A stretch of DNA of 64,000 nt from an uncultured Clostridium sp. Lineage in GTDB: Bacteria > Bacillota > Clostridia > TANB77 > CAG-508. The stretch covers positions 62,001 to 126,000 of the forward strand of contig CATZPY010000001.1 in the NCBI GenBank assembly GCA_958422985.1. The letters run 5' to 3'. Positions 24,237-33,798 of this stretch are shown piece after piece (within the stretch, counting starts at the first letter, position 1; each line of letters opens with the position of its first letter). The notes under the pieces are model-generated. The model saw only the letters and a program-made list of their open reading frames with translations. It was not told the origin of the DNA and did not search any database. The position numbers and the translations under genes were made by a program.

Positions 24237-24927
24237 ACGTAATATGGGTGACTTTGACAAAATGCTAACAATGCTAACACCAGGTTTGGGTAAGATTTCT
24301 TGTGCTGCCAGAGGAGCGAAAAAATTTAGAAGTTCGCTCCTTGTTGGGAGCCAATTTTTATGTTTTGGAGAATACATTTTATATAAAACAAATTCAACAT
24401 ATTATATAAATTCGTGTGAGCCTATAGAAGTGTTTTATAATATAAGGAAGGATTTAAGAAAATTAGAATATGCATCATTTATATCTAAAATAATAATAGA
24501 TGTTACAAATGAAAATGAAAACTCATATAGAATTTTACAATTATACTTAAATACATTGTATATGATATCTGAAACAGACAAAGACTTAGATTTTATATTA
24601 GCAATTTTTAAAATAAAATTAATAAGTATATTAGGCTTTACTCCAAATGTTAGATGGTGTAACAATTGCAACGCTAAAGAAAAACTAGAATTTTTTAGCT
24701 TAAAAGAAAATGGATTTAAGTGTAATATTTGTGGAAAACAAGATACAAGTGCAATACATATTCAAAGTTCAACAGAAAAGGCAATTAAGTATATTGTAAT
24801 GTCACCTCCCAAAAAAGTATTTTCTTTTAATATTGGGGAAGATGCAATAAAAGAATTAGAATTAATAGCAAAATTATACTTAAATGATAAATTAGAAAAA
24901 GATTATAAAATGGATAAAATGTTTTAA
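24199..24927 (+). CDS. recO: DNA repair protein RecO
   Basis: A 242-residue protein with the N-terminal OB fold (KTKGVILVERNMGDFDKMLTMLT, KISCAARGAKK) and a four-Cys zinc site (CNNC and CNIC near residues 154-178). RecO helps load RecA on SSB-covered DNA during RecF-pathway repair. The start overlaps yqzL; GAGGAAG lies upstream. Confidence 0.94.
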   Translation: MGTIKTKGVILVERNMGDFDKMLTMLTPGLGKISCAARGAKKFRSSLLVGSQFLCFGEYILYKTNSTYYINSCEPIEVFYNIRKDLRKLEYASFISKIIIDVTNENENSYRILQLYLNTLYMISETDKDLDFILAIFKIKLISILGFTPNVRWCNNCNAKEKLEFFSLKENGFKCNICGKQDTSAIHIQSSTEKAIKYIVMSPPKKVFSFNIGEDAIKELELIAKLYLNDKLEKDYKMDKMF

Positions 24928-25028
24928 TAATGTATAAAAAAATAAAATTAACTTGAAAAAAAACATTTAAGCATATATAATAAATTTACAACAAAAGAAA
25001 GCAAAATAATTTGAGAGGAGAGATTTTT

Positions 25029-25550
25029 ATGAATATAAAAGTTGTAGGAAAGGATTTAGAAGTAACAGATGCTATAAGAGATTATGCAGAAAAGAAGATG
25101 GATAAACTAACAAAATACTTAGAAGATTTTGACGGAACAGTTACAATAAAAGTAGAAGGAAATGAACAAGTAGCAGAAACAAGAGTTTCTTACCAAGGAA
25201 TTACATATAAAGCAGTAACAGCACATAAAGATTTGTATGCTTCTATAGATAAAAATATAGATATATTAGAAGGACAAATAAGAAAAGAAAAAACAAGAAG
25301 AGAAAAAATGAACAAAGAAGAAACAATAAGAATGGCTCAAGAAGCAGAACAAACAGAACCAGAAAATGAAATAATAAAAGAATTATATTACGATATAAAA
25401 CCAATGACACCTGAAGATGCTAAATTAAAATTAGAAGAGAAAAAAGGAAATACATTTTTAGCATTTGTAAACTTAGAAAATGGAAAAGTAAATGTAATTT
25501 ACAAATTAAAAGATAATAAAAATTATGGTTTAGTACAACCAGAAGCATAG
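25029..25550 (+). CDS. hpf: Ribosome hibernation promoting factor, long form
   Basis: A 173-residue protein with an N-terminal ribosome-binding domain (VTDAIRDYAEKKMDKL, VSYQGITYKAV..KDLYASID) and a C-terminal dimerisation domain (EEKKGNTFLAFVNLENGKVNVIYK), the two-domain form that pairs 70S ribosomes into 100S dimers. The start at 25029 has GAGAGGAGAG upstream. Repeats A and B follow the gene, and repeat A there ends in a T run and likely stops transcription. Confidence 0.93.
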   Translation: MNIKVVGKDLEVTDAIRDYAEKKMDKLTKYLEDFDGTVTIKVEGNEQVAETRVSYQGITYKAVTAHKDLYASIDKNIDILEGQIRKEKTRREKMNKEETIRMAQEAEQTEPENEIIKELYYDIKPMTPEDAKLKLEEKKGNTFLAFVNLENGKVNVIYKLKDNKNYGLVQPEA

Positions 25551-25554
25551 TTAA

Positions 25555-25592
25555 AGCCGGGATTAAGGGATAACCCTTAAATCCCGGTTTTT
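25555..25592 (+). repeat. Dispersed palindromic repeat A, copy 3 (terminator-like)
   Basis: GCCGGGATTAAGGG, ATAA, CCCTTAAATCCCGG then TTTTT: the best-formed hairpin of the family, placed right after hpf. Confidence 0.9.
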
Positions 25593-25610
25593 CTGTAATA
25601 AATAATTAGT

Positions 25611-25666
25611 ATGTGCCTAAGATATTCTAAAATGTAAATTAATTGGAAAATCTTAGGTGCAATTTT
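25611..25666. repeat. Dispersed hairpin repeat B, copy 3
   Basis: GTGCCTAAGATATTC pairs with GAAAATCTTAGGTGC around a centre with AATGTAAATTAATTG; the complementary centre suggests this copy lies in the reverse sense. Confidence 0.82.
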
Positions 25667-25751
25667 ATAACATAAAAAGATAACGAATTCTAGATTTTCT
25701 ATAGAATATATAAAAATTCTTGAATTCGTTATAAAAATTTAAAAGTGGTAA

Positions 25752-25958
25752 CTATTTATTTAACATTTCGTTTTCATATTTTTGAACCATTTTCTTAACC
25801 ATGTTTCCACCTATTCTACCAGCATCTCTTGAAGAAATGTCACCATTATAACCTTCTTTTAAGTTAACACCAACTTCACTAGCTACTTCGTATTTAAATT
25901 TATCTAAAGCGTTCATTGCTTCAGGAACTAATTTTCTATTTGAATTTGAATTTGCCAT
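25752..25958 (-). CDS. Alpha/beta-type small acid-soluble spore protein
   Basis: A 68-residue protein with the SASP signature: a GPR protease site in YEVASEVGV, then GYNGDISSRDAGRIGGNMVKKMV. SASPs coat and protect spore DNA and feed amino acids on germination. The start at 25958 has AGGAGGTGA upstream; the GTG at 25970 is part of that site. A sigma-G promoter is visible upstream. It is good proof that the organism makes spores. Confidence 0.95.
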   Translation of the reverse strand: MANSNSNRKLVPEAMNALDKFKYEVASEVGVNLKEGYNGDISSRDAGRIGGNMVKKMVQKYENEMLNK

Positions 25959-26022
25959 TATAAATTTCACCTCCTAGGATTGTAAAGAATTACTTTGAAA
26001 AGTACTTTGCCTTTTCAATATA

Positions 26023-26051
26023 TATGATGTGTAATTAATAAAAAAATATTC
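26023..26051 (-). promoter_or_regulatory. Sigma-G-type promoter of the SASP gene
   Basis: On the minus strand GAATA (26051-26047) and CATCATA (26029-26023) with a 17-base spacer fit the forespore sigma-G consensus, about 65 bases before the start codon. Confidence 0.65.
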
Positions 26052-26144
26052 TGGAAAAAAATTGAAAAAAGAAAAATATATATATTGTAAAAAAACGGAT
26101 AATAATATATAGTAATGTAATGAAAAAGAGAAAGGAATAGAAAA

Positions 26145-27020
26145 ATGTATAAATTAATAACTGTTGATTTAGATGGAACACTATTAAATAAGTATGGGGA
26201 AGTTAGCGAATATTCAAAAAATATAATAAAAAAATTAACAGATCAAGGAACTTTAGTAGTGTTAGCTTCTGGAAGAATTTCAGAATCAGTTCTTACAATA
26301 GCAAAAGAAATAGGAGCAAATAAATATTATATTTCTGGAAATGGTTCTGTTTTATATGATATGCAGAAAGAAGAAATAATATATGAAAAATATTTAAGCA
26401 AAGAAAAAGTTTTAGAATTAATAGAATTATGTGAAAAAAATAGTATTTACTATAATATATATACAGAAAGTTCAGTTATAGCTAAATCACTAAATTATAA
26501 TGTAGCTTTTTATAATTATGAAAATACAAAAAAAAGTAGTGACAAAAAAACGGAAATAAATATAGTAGATGATGTATACAACTATATAAAAACATTAAAT
26601 ACGAATAAATTTTTAAAAATGACTATATGTGATGAAAATAAGATAGTATTTTCTAGCATACTACGAAAAGTAAAAGATATACCAGATATAGATGTTTTGG
26701 AAGTTTCACATATGTCAAAGAAAAAGATAAAAATGGGTACAAAAGAAATATCAGTTGGATATTATTATACAGAAATTAGTAGTAAAAATGTAGATAAATG
26801 GTACGCAATAGAAGAAATAATGAAAAAAGAAAAGATAGCAAAAGAAGAAGTTATTTCTTTTGGAGATAACAATAATGACATACTTATGATAAAAAATGCA
26901 GGACTTGGAATTGCAATGGGACATAGCAATGAACAAGTAAAGAAAGTGGCTAAGTTTGTTACCAAAACAAATGATGAAGATGGAGTGGCAAAAGCACTAG
27001 AAAATATAATGTTACTATAA
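26145..27020 (+). CDS. Cof-type HAD-superfamily phosphatase
   Basis: A 291-residue HAD hydrolase with motif I DLDGTLL (nucleophile Asp), motif II SG in LASGR, and motif IV GDNNNDILMI, plus a C2 cap domain. By family it removes phosphate from sugar phosphates or FMN-like compounds; the substrate is unknown. It stands alone between the SASP gene and the Tad-like cluster. Confidence 0.92.
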   Translation: MYKLITVDLDGTLLNKYGEVSEYSKNIIKKLTDQGTLVVLASGRISESVLTIAKEIGANKYYISGNGSVLYDMQKEEIIYEKYLSKEKVLELIELCEKNSIYYNIYTESSVIAKSLNYNVAFYNYENTKKSSDKKTEINIVDDVYNYIKTLNTNKFLKMTICDENKIVFSSILRKVKDIPDIDVLEVSHMSKKKIKMGTKEISVGYYYTEISSKNVDKWYAIEEIMKKEKIAKEEVISFGDNNNDILMIKNAGLGIAMGHSNEQVKKVAKFVTKTNDEDGVAKALENIMLL

Positions 27021-27139
27021 TATTACAACAATATTATATTTAGATTACGAAACAGTTCTATATATTGTTTTAAAAGGTAGAGTGGTGTAAAATAAAATCA
27101 GATTATATTGAATTTTAAATATTTAAGGAGGAATAATAA

Positions 27140-28156
27140 ATGGCTTCAAATCCAATGCAAAGACAAAAAAGAGTATCATTTTTATTAGGAATGTTAGTAA
27201 TGCTAATTATAGCAGCAATAATAATAGCATTACTATTTATGCAATTAATTAATTTAAAGAAAGCACAAGATGCAGCAAAAGCAGCTGAAAGGACAGTATA
27301 TGTTGTTTCAACAGATGTTGCCTCTGGTTCAGGAATTCAAATTTCAGCAATAGATGGTGACACAGAAAGAACAGCAAATGTTTCACAAGAAGTTGCAGAT
27401 AGCAAAGTAGTACCAGAAAATTTTGCAACAGCTTCAGATTTTTATACAGATGAATCATTAAGCCAAGCCAGAAGCGATTTAGTAGCAAAAATAGACTTAA
27501 AAGAAGGTACAATTTTAACAAAAGATATGTTAACAACAAGCTCAGAACAAGTTACAAATGACTTAAGAAAACAAGAATACAACATGTTATCATTACCAAC
27601 AGATTTAGTTAGTGGAGACTTTGTAGATGTTCGTATACGTTTTGGAAATGGACAAGATTACATAATTGCAGCTAAAAAGCAAGTAACAATTCCAATGATA
27701 GCTGGAGCACCAGCAGAAGGTGTAATAAATATAAATTTATCTGAAGATGAAACAATTGCAATGTCTAGTGCAATAATAGAAACATATCAATTAAAAACTG
27801 CAGAAATGTATGTAAGTAGATATACAGATCCGGGAATGCAAGTGGCAGCAATACCAACATATCCAGTAAATGCGGAAGCACTTAACTTAATGGATTCAAA
27901 TCCAAACTTATTAGAAGAAGCTAAACAAGCTATAGCAAGTAGATATAACAGAAACTTAAGAGAACAATTTATTAATCCACAAATTAATAGTGTTGATGGA
28001 GAAGATAGACAATCTAACCTAGAAACTTCTGTAGAAGAACATATTACACAACAAAAAGAATTAAGACAACAATATTTACAATCACTTGAAGACGCTGCAG
28101 CAGCAGAAGCAGATGCATCTGCTTCTGGAACAAACACAACAACTTCAGCTAATTAA
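27140..28156 (+). CDS. CpaB/RcpC-like SAF-domain pilus assembly protein
   Basis: A 338-residue protein with an N-terminal membrane helix (about residues 13-34) followed by a SAF-like domain (VYVVSTDVASGSGI, then LKEGTILTKDML) and LPTDLVSGDFVDVRI, as in CpaB/RcpC of Tad pilus systems. The C-terminus is an Ala-rich helix and a low-complexity Ala/Ser/Thr tail. It opens a gene row with CpaE-, CpaF- and TadB/C-like genes, which supports the call. AGGAGG precedes the start. Confidence 0.78.
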   Translation: MASNPMQRQKRVSFLLGMLVMLIIAAIIIALLFMQLINLKKAQDAAKAAERTVYVVSTDVASGSGIQISAIDGDTERTANVSQEVADSKVVPENFATASDFYTDESLSQARSDLVAKIDLKEGTILTKDMLTTSSEQVTNDLRKQEYNMLSLPTDLVSGDFVDVRIRFGNGQDYIIAAKKQVTIPMIAGAPAEGVININLSEDETIAMSSAIIETYQLKTAEMYVSRYTDPGMQVAAIPTYPVNAEALNLMDSNPNLLEEAKQAIASRYNRNLREQFINPQINSVDGEDRQSNLETSVEEHITQQKELRQQYLQSLEDAAAAEADASASGTNTTTSAN

Positions 28157-28174
28157 TTATATGTAGGAGGAAAT

Positions 28175-28858
28175 ATGAAACAAGTAGGATTTGTAGGAGC
28201 TTTTGATAAAACAGATTTAATAATATATATTGCGAAAATCCTAACTGTGTTAGGCAAAAGAGTATTAATTGCAGATACAACAATTACGCAGAAAGCAAAA
28301 TATGTTGTGCCTGCATTAAATCCTACTTTGTCTTATATAACAGAGTTTGAAGAAATAGATATAGCAGTTGGATTTAAAAACGTAGAAGCAATAGCGAAGT
28401 ATACTAATAGAAGTGTAGACACACTAGAGTATGATTATTTATTATTAGATATAGATAATGCTGAAAGCGCAATGAATTTTAGAATAGATATGTCAGTACA
28501 AAACTTTTTTGTAACTTCTTTTGATACGTACGATATAAGAAGGGGAATAGAAATATTAGGACAATTTCAGACTCCAATAAAAATGACAAAAGTACTATTT
28601 TCTAAAGAAGTTTCTAAAGAAGATGATGAATATTTAAACTATTTATCATTAGGTGCAAAAGTTATGTGGGAAGATGATAGAATATATTTTCCTTTAGAAA
28701 TGGGAGATAAAACAGCAATTATTAATAACCAAAAAGTAGCAAAAGTTAGATTTGAAAATTTAACAAGTATGTATAAAGATGGAATGGAATTTGTAATTGC
28801 AAAAATAGATCATACACTTCAAGGACCAAATATAAGAAAAATTATAAAAGAAATTTAA
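28175..28858 (+). CDS. CpaE-like ParA-family protein with degenerate P-loop
   Basis: A 227-residue protein shaped like a ParA/MinD ATPase: first strand MKQVGFVGAF, then GKRVLIADTT and LEYDYLLLDIDN. The P-loop reads GAFDKTDL in place of GGVGKTTL; the Gly before Lys is missing, so ATP use is doubtful. In Tad systems CpaE places the machine at the membrane. It lies 18 bases after the CpaB-like gene and 17 before a second ParA-like gene. Confidence 0.7.
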   Translation: MKQVGFVGAFDKTDLIIYIAKILTVLGKRVLIADTTITQKAKYVVPALNPTLSYITEFEEIDIAVGFKNVEAIAKYTNRSVDTLEYDYLLLDIDNAESAMNFRIDMSVQNFFVTSFDTYDIRRGIEILGQFQTPIKMTKVLFSKEVSKEDDEYLNYLSLGAKVMWEDDRIYFPLEMGDKTAIINNQKVAKVRFENLTSMYKDGMEFVIAKIDHTLQGPNIRKIIKEI

Positions 28859-28875
28859 TCTTAAAGGAGAGAAAA

Positions 28876-29709
28876 ATGGCTATAGTATCTTTTTGGACAG
28901 AAGATGATAAAGAAACAGGACAAACATCAACAGCTATTGCTGTTGCAACACAAATGGCAATACAACATAATAAAAAAGTATTGTTAATTTCAACATACGA
29001 AAATAATAAAGAGATAGATGCAGCATATATAAAACCACAAGCACAAAAGAGTAATTTATTATCTTTTCTAAATTTGAATAAAAAAACAGTAGGAATAGAA
29101 ACTGGTGTTACAGGACTTATGAAAATTGAAGGCAGTAATAAATTATCACCAGAATTAATAAAAGACTATACAGGTATAATTTTTAAAGATAGATTAGAAG
29201 TCTTGTCCGGATATGATGGAGTTGAAACACCAACAATAGATGCTTTTTATATATCTTTAATAAAAAAAGCGAATATGGTTTATGATATTGTATTAATAGA
29301 CTTAAAAAAAGGAATTAATGAATTAGCACAAGATATTTTAACAATTTCAGATGTAATTGTTTATGGTATGACACAAAAAAGACATTCTATAGAAGTATAT
29401 GCAAAATCTAGAAAAGAAGGATATACAGCAAAAAATTATAATATTGTTGGATATATTGGAAGATATGATAAATTCTCAAAATATACACAAAAAAATATTT
29501 TAAGGACAATAAAAACAAAAGATTCGTTATTTCCAATAGTGTATAATACATTATTTTCTGATGCATGTGATGAAGGATTAGTTGTAGATTATTTCTTAAA
29601 GATGCAAACTATGTCAGAAAAAGATAGAAATGCGAATTTCTTAAATAATATAAAAGAGTTAATAAAGGGAATTTTGTATAAGATAGATGAAATGCAAATG
29701 ATGAGATAA
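28876..29709 (+). CDS. CpaE/MinD-like protein, second copy, degenerate P-loop
   Basis: A 277-residue ParA/MinD-fold protein: MAIVSFWTEDDKETGQTSTAIA at the P-loop, then KVLLISTYE and IVLIDLKKG (Walker B-like). The Lys of the GKT sequence is Gln (GQTST), so it may bind but not turn over nucleotide. With the preceding gene it forms a pair of altered ParA proteins just upstream of the CpaF-like ATPase. Confidence 0.75.
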   Translation: MAIVSFWTEDDKETGQTSTAIAVATQMAIQHNKKVLLISTYENNKEIDAAYIKPQAQKSNLLSFLNLNKKTVGIETGVTGLMKIEGSNKLSPELIKDYTGIIFKDRLEVLSGYDGVETPTIDAFYISLIKKANMVYDIVLIDLKKGINELAQDILTISDVIVYGMTQKRHSIEVYAKSRKEGYTAKNYNIVGYIGRYDKFSKYTQKNILRTIKTKDSLFPIVYNTLFSDACDEGLVVDYFLKMQTMSEKDRNANFLNNIKELIKGILYKIDEMQMMR

Positions 29710-29730
29710 GCTAAGGAAGGAGTTTCGAAG

Positions 29731-31683
29731 ATGATTCTTAATATTGTAGGGATAGTATCTATTTTATTAATATTTGTATATATAGTTTATAGAAGTATTA
29801 ATAAGAAAAAGAATGCAGAGCTAGAAAAAATGGTAGATGTTGATGACCAAACATATACATTAAAAAAGATGACAGAATATATAAAGAAAAGACTTGATGA
29901 AATTACAAAAATAAATTTATATGATTTGGGACTAACAGAAGAAGAATTAAAAAGAAGAAAAAATAAGAAATACGAACTTAAAAAAGCCTTAAAAGGTTGT
30001 ACATATGGAGATGTTAATGATAAGAAATATGTAAAAGAATTAATTTACGACATACTTTCAAAAGAGTATGGGGTAGATGAAACAAATATATCAAAATCAA
30101 TTCCTTTTGATATTCCTTCATTACTTACACCACAAGACAAATTTGATATTATTATATATATGTACAAAAAAGAATTTGGATATGAAGCATTAACAGAATT
30201 AATAAAAAAATACAACTTAGCTACTTTAAAATATGTTGCAGGAGATGCTAAGCCTTGTTATGTAATAACAGAAGAAGAAATTAATGATATATACGAAAAG
30301 GAAGGATTAGTACTTACTTTTTCAGATAAATTAAATGTAGTTGTACAAAGAATATATCAACATTACAAAGGTTATAGCTCTATAGATGAAGTAAGAGATA
30401 TGAACATAGATGGTGTATCTGGTGGTGTATCTGGACTGCCAGAAAGCTTTTTAAGTCAAGTTGCACAAACAGATGGTGACTACTTAAATGAAGTTATGGA
30501 ACATAAAGTACCACGTGCTTGTGATAGTATTTGGATATTCTTCCAAGGTAAATCTATACGTTTAGCATTTTTATCTTTTGGATCAGAAGCAGAATTAAAA
30601 AGAGTTTGTCAAAACATTTATAAATATAATAACCCAGGACAATTATCAGATACAAATGGTTATAAAATTAATGAAATGAAAGATGGTTCTCGTGTTGTTG
30701 TTGTAAGACCAAGTTTCTCTGAAACATGGGCATTCTTTGTAAGAAAATTCGACGTAAAGCGTGCTACACTAGAACAATTAATCACAATACCTGGAAAAGA
30801 AGATGCAATATCATTATTAAAATATTTAGTAAAAGGAGCTCGTATTATATCACTTACTGGAGAGCAAGGTTGTGGTAAAACAACAATGCTTATGGGGATG
30901 ATAGAAAATATTTACGAAACAATGAACATAAGGGTTCAAGAAACAGCATTCGAGCTTCACTTAAGAAAAATTTACCCAACAAGAAATATTTTAACATTTA
31001 GAGAAACGGAAACAATTTCTGGACAAGAAGGTCTAGATGTTCAGAAAAAGACAGATGGTTCTGTTAACATCATCGGTGAGGTTGCAACAGACCCCGTTGC
31101 TTCTTGGATGATTCAAGCAGCTCAGGTTGCTTCTAAGTTTACATTATTTACACACCATGCTAAAACATTCCCAGACTTAGTTACAGCATTAAGAAACTCT
31201 ATGCTTAGAACAGGTGTATTTACAAACGAAAAAACAGCAGAAGAACAAGTTGTACAAGTATTAAACTTTGATATTCACTTAGTAAAAGACTTTAGAGGTA
31301 GAAGATATATAGAAAGAGTTACAGAATGTATACCAGTAGAAGAAAAGAATGAATATACATTCGACTTTAGAAATGAAAAAACTTTAGAAGGAAAATTTGA
31401 AAAATTCTTCGACAATGCAACACATTATTTTACAAAAATTACAAACAAACAATTATATACATATAGAAACATTATGGAATATCATGATGGGGAATATGTT
31501 ATTACAAACAAAATTACAGATCACAACTTACAAGAAATGCGACTAAACATGGATGATAAAGATTTAGCAGATTTTGATAGATTTATAGAAAGCCATTGGG
31601 GGACTTCAAAAGTAACTGCAAATGTTGCAGATGAATCTAAAACTGTTAAAAGAGCAGGAAGACCAAGAAAGACAAAAGAATAA
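29731..31683 (+). CDS. CpaF/TadA-like secretion ATPase, membrane-anchored
   Basis: A 650-residue ATPase of the type II/IV secretion family. One membrane helix lies at residues 3-21, unusual for CpaF/TadA, which are normally cytosolic. The N-terminal domain spans about 40-370. The motor follows with Walker A GEQGCGKTT (about residue 380), an Asp/Glu box region, LDVQKKTDGSVNIIGEV as Walker B, and the His box TLFTHHAKTFPDLV. The tail ends in GRPRKTKE. By family it powers pilin assembly. Neighbours are CpaE-like and fused TadB-TadC-like proteins. Confidence 0.88.
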   Translation: MILNIVGIVSILLIFVYIVYRSINKKKNAELEKMVDVDDQTYTLKKMTEYIKKRLDEITKINLYDLGLTEEELKRRKNKKYELKKALKGCTYGDVNDKKYVKELIYDILSKEYGVDETNISKSIPFDIPSLLTPQDKFDIIIYMYKKEFGYEALTELIKKYNLATLKYVAGDAKPCYVITEEEINDIYEKEGLVLTFSDKLNVVVQRIYQHYKGYSSIDEVRDMNIDGVSGGVSGLPESFLSQVAQTDGDYLNEVMEHKVPRACDSIWIFFQGKSIRLAFLSFGSEAELKRVCQNIYKYNNPGQLSDTNGYKINEMKDGSRVVVVRPSFSETWAFFVRKFDVKRATLEQLITIPGKEDAISLLKYLVKGARIISLTGEQGCGKTTMLMGMIENIYETMNIRVQETAFELHLRKIYPTRNILTFRETETISGQEGLDVQKKTDGSVNIIGEVATDPVASWMIQAAQVASKFTLFTHHAKTFPDLVTALRNSMLRTGVFTNEKTAEEQVVQVLNFDIHLVKDFRGRRYIERVTECIPVEEKNEYTFDFRNEKTLEGKFEKFFDNATHYFTKITNKQLYTYRNIMEYHDGEYVITNKITDHNLQEMRLNMDDKDLADFDRFIESHWGTSKVTANVADESKTVKRAGRPRKTKE

Positions 31684-31708
31684 TAAGAAAGGGGTGTACA
31701 AGCCTTAA

Positions 31709-33781
31709 ATGTCAGATCAATTATTATTATATTTGCTTATAGGGGTATGTGTTGTTTTTCTAGTAATTGTAATTGCTTATTTGCAAATTAGGAAAAAAAT
31801 GCAAAGTTCACAATATAAACAATTACAACAATTAAGAAGAGGAACAGAAAAATCAGCATTTTCAGCAGATATTATATATCAAAAATTATATTTAACATAT
31901 AGAAAAATTCCACTTGTTAAGCGTTACTTATTAAAATTACGTAGAAGATTGGAAATATTAAACATAGATGATGAATATTTAACAAGAAAACAGGCTTCAC
32001 AAATATTAACAAAAGGCTTAGTAATTGTTATACCTCTTACTATTCTTATTATAGCACTTACATATACTAACTTTATGTTATTAGGAATTTTAATAATATT
32101 CGAAATTTTTATAATGGATAGTATGATAGATGGAATGGTTGATAAAATAGATAACAATTTATTAAAACAACAAATTAATTTCTTTGGAGAAATAAGACAT
32201 GCTTACCACGAATTTAATATGGTAGAGGAAGCTATTTATCAAACAGCACAAGATAACGAACTAGAGGTTTCTAGACAAGCAGAAAAAATTTATGAAATTT
32301 TAATTTCAGATGATCCAGAAATGGAATTGGAAAAATACTACGATATAGCTCCAAATAGTTACTTAAAGGAATTTGCAGGTATTTCTTACCTAACAAAAGA
32401 ATATGGAGATAGAAAGCAAAATGGAGCGTCTTTATATTTAAAAAACTTAAATAATATAACACAAGAAATGCAATTAGAGATTTTAAAAAGAGATAAATTA
32501 GATTATGTTTTCCAAAGTTTATCTGTAATTTCTATTGTACCAATGCTATTTTTAGAAACAATAAAAAACTGGTCAGTAAGCCAATTCTCGTTTACTAAAA
32601 GTTTTTATATGGGAAAACAAGGTATGATTGTCCAAATATTAGTAATTGTTTTAACATTTATATGTTATACATTAACTAGAAAATTAAAAGATAATGGATC
32701 AGTTAATACTAAAACACAAAATACAGAAAACCCATGGCAGGAAAAATTATATAGAAAAAAACCAATTAAAAAATTTGTAAATTTATTTATGCCTAAAGAA
32801 GGTACAAAAGATTATAGAAAACAAAAAGAATTACTTAAAGATGCCGCATCACCTTTAAAATTATCTTGGGTATATGTAAATAGAATAGTACTATTTATAG
32901 TAGTATTCATTGTTTCTATTATAATAATGATATATTTACATAAACTGCAAGTGGATTATATTTATACAGAACCGACATCGAACTATGACTTAATGGGAGA
33001 TATGGGAGAAGCAGATGAGCAAAGAGCAATAGAAAGAACCAAAGTAGATAATGTATTTTTGGATAAATTTAGAGGTAATTTAAAAACCACTCAAAATGAT
33101 ATATTAAAAGCAATGCAAAGGTCAAAATACTATGAAGGGGCTACAGATGAAACATTAGCAACAGATGCAGAAAGAATATATGGAAAATTACAAACCATAA
33201 ATGGGGAATATTTAAAATGGTTTGAAATTTTGATAGGATTAGTATTTGGTTTAATAGGATATGCTTTCCCAATTTTACTATTGCTATTCCAAAAGAAAAT
33301 GCGTCAAATGGAAATGGAAAACGAAGTAATGCAGTTCCAAACTATTATATTAATGCTTATGAGAATTGAAAGAGTAAATGTTGAAATGATACTAGAGTGG
33401 CTAGAAAGGTATGCAAATATATTTAAAGAACCGATTAGTAAATGTGTTAATAACTATGAAGCAGGAGCCTGGGAGTCCTTAGAACAATTAAAAGAAGACA
33501 TATCTTACCAAGATATGATCAGAATAGTAGAAAGCCTTCAAGCAGCTGTAGAAAAAATACCTATTGTGGAAGCATTTGATGAATTAGACACAGAAAGAGA
33601 TTATTATCAAGCTAAGAGAAAAGAATCTAATGATAGGCTAATATCTAATAAAGGACTAATTGGTAAGGCTATAGGTTTTGCTCCTATGGTATGTATGTTT
33701 GTTGGATATTTAATAGCACCATTAGTATTCATAGGACTAACAAGTATGTCAAGTTCATTCTCTACAATGTCATCAATGTAA
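31709..33781 (+). CDS. Fused TadB-TadC-like membrane platform protein
   Basis: A 690-residue membrane protein with about seven helices: one at the N-terminus, two near 105-145, two near 270-320, then about 390-410, 505-525 and the C-terminus near 665-685. Two T2SS-F-like cytosolic domains can be seen (around 155-260 and 540-650), where Tad systems normally have separate TadB and TadC. By family it forms the inner-membrane platform that TadA works on. The start is preceded by AGGGGTG with a rather long spacing. Confidence 0.75.
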   Translation: MSDQLLLYLLIGVCVVFLVIVIAYLQIRKKMQSSQYKQLQQLRRGTEKSAFSADIIYQKLYLTYRKIPLVKRYLLKLRRRLEILNIDDEYLTRKQASQILTKGLVIVIPLTILIIALTYTNFMLLGILIIFEIFIMDSMIDGMVDKIDNNLLKQQINFFGEIRHAYHEFNMVEEAIYQTAQDNELEVSRQAEKIYEILISDDPEMELEKYYDIAPNSYLKEFAGISYLTKEYGDRKQNGASLYLKNLNNITQEMQLEILKRDKLDYVFQSLSVISIVPMLFLETIKNWSVSQFSFTKSFYMGKQGMIVQILVIVLTFICYTLTRKLKDNGSVNTKTQNTENPWQEKLYRKKPIKKFVNLFMPKEGTKDYRKQKELLKDAASPLKLSWVYVNRIVLFIVVFIVSIIIMIYLHKLQVDYIYTEPTSNYDLMGDMGEADEQRAIERTKVDNVFLDKFRGNLKTTQNDILKAMQRSKYYEGATDETLATDAERIYGKLQTINGEYLKWFEILIGLVFGLIGYAFPILLLLFQKKMRQMEMENEVMQFQTIILMLMRIERVNVEMILEWLERYANIFKEPISKCVNNYEAGAWESLEQLKEDISYQDMIRIVESLQAAVEKIPIVEAFDELDTERDYYQAKRKESNDRLISNKGLIGKAIGFAPMVCMFVGYLIAPLVFIGLTSMSSSFSTMSSM

Positions 33782-33798
33782 AGTAAAGGAGAAAGAGT

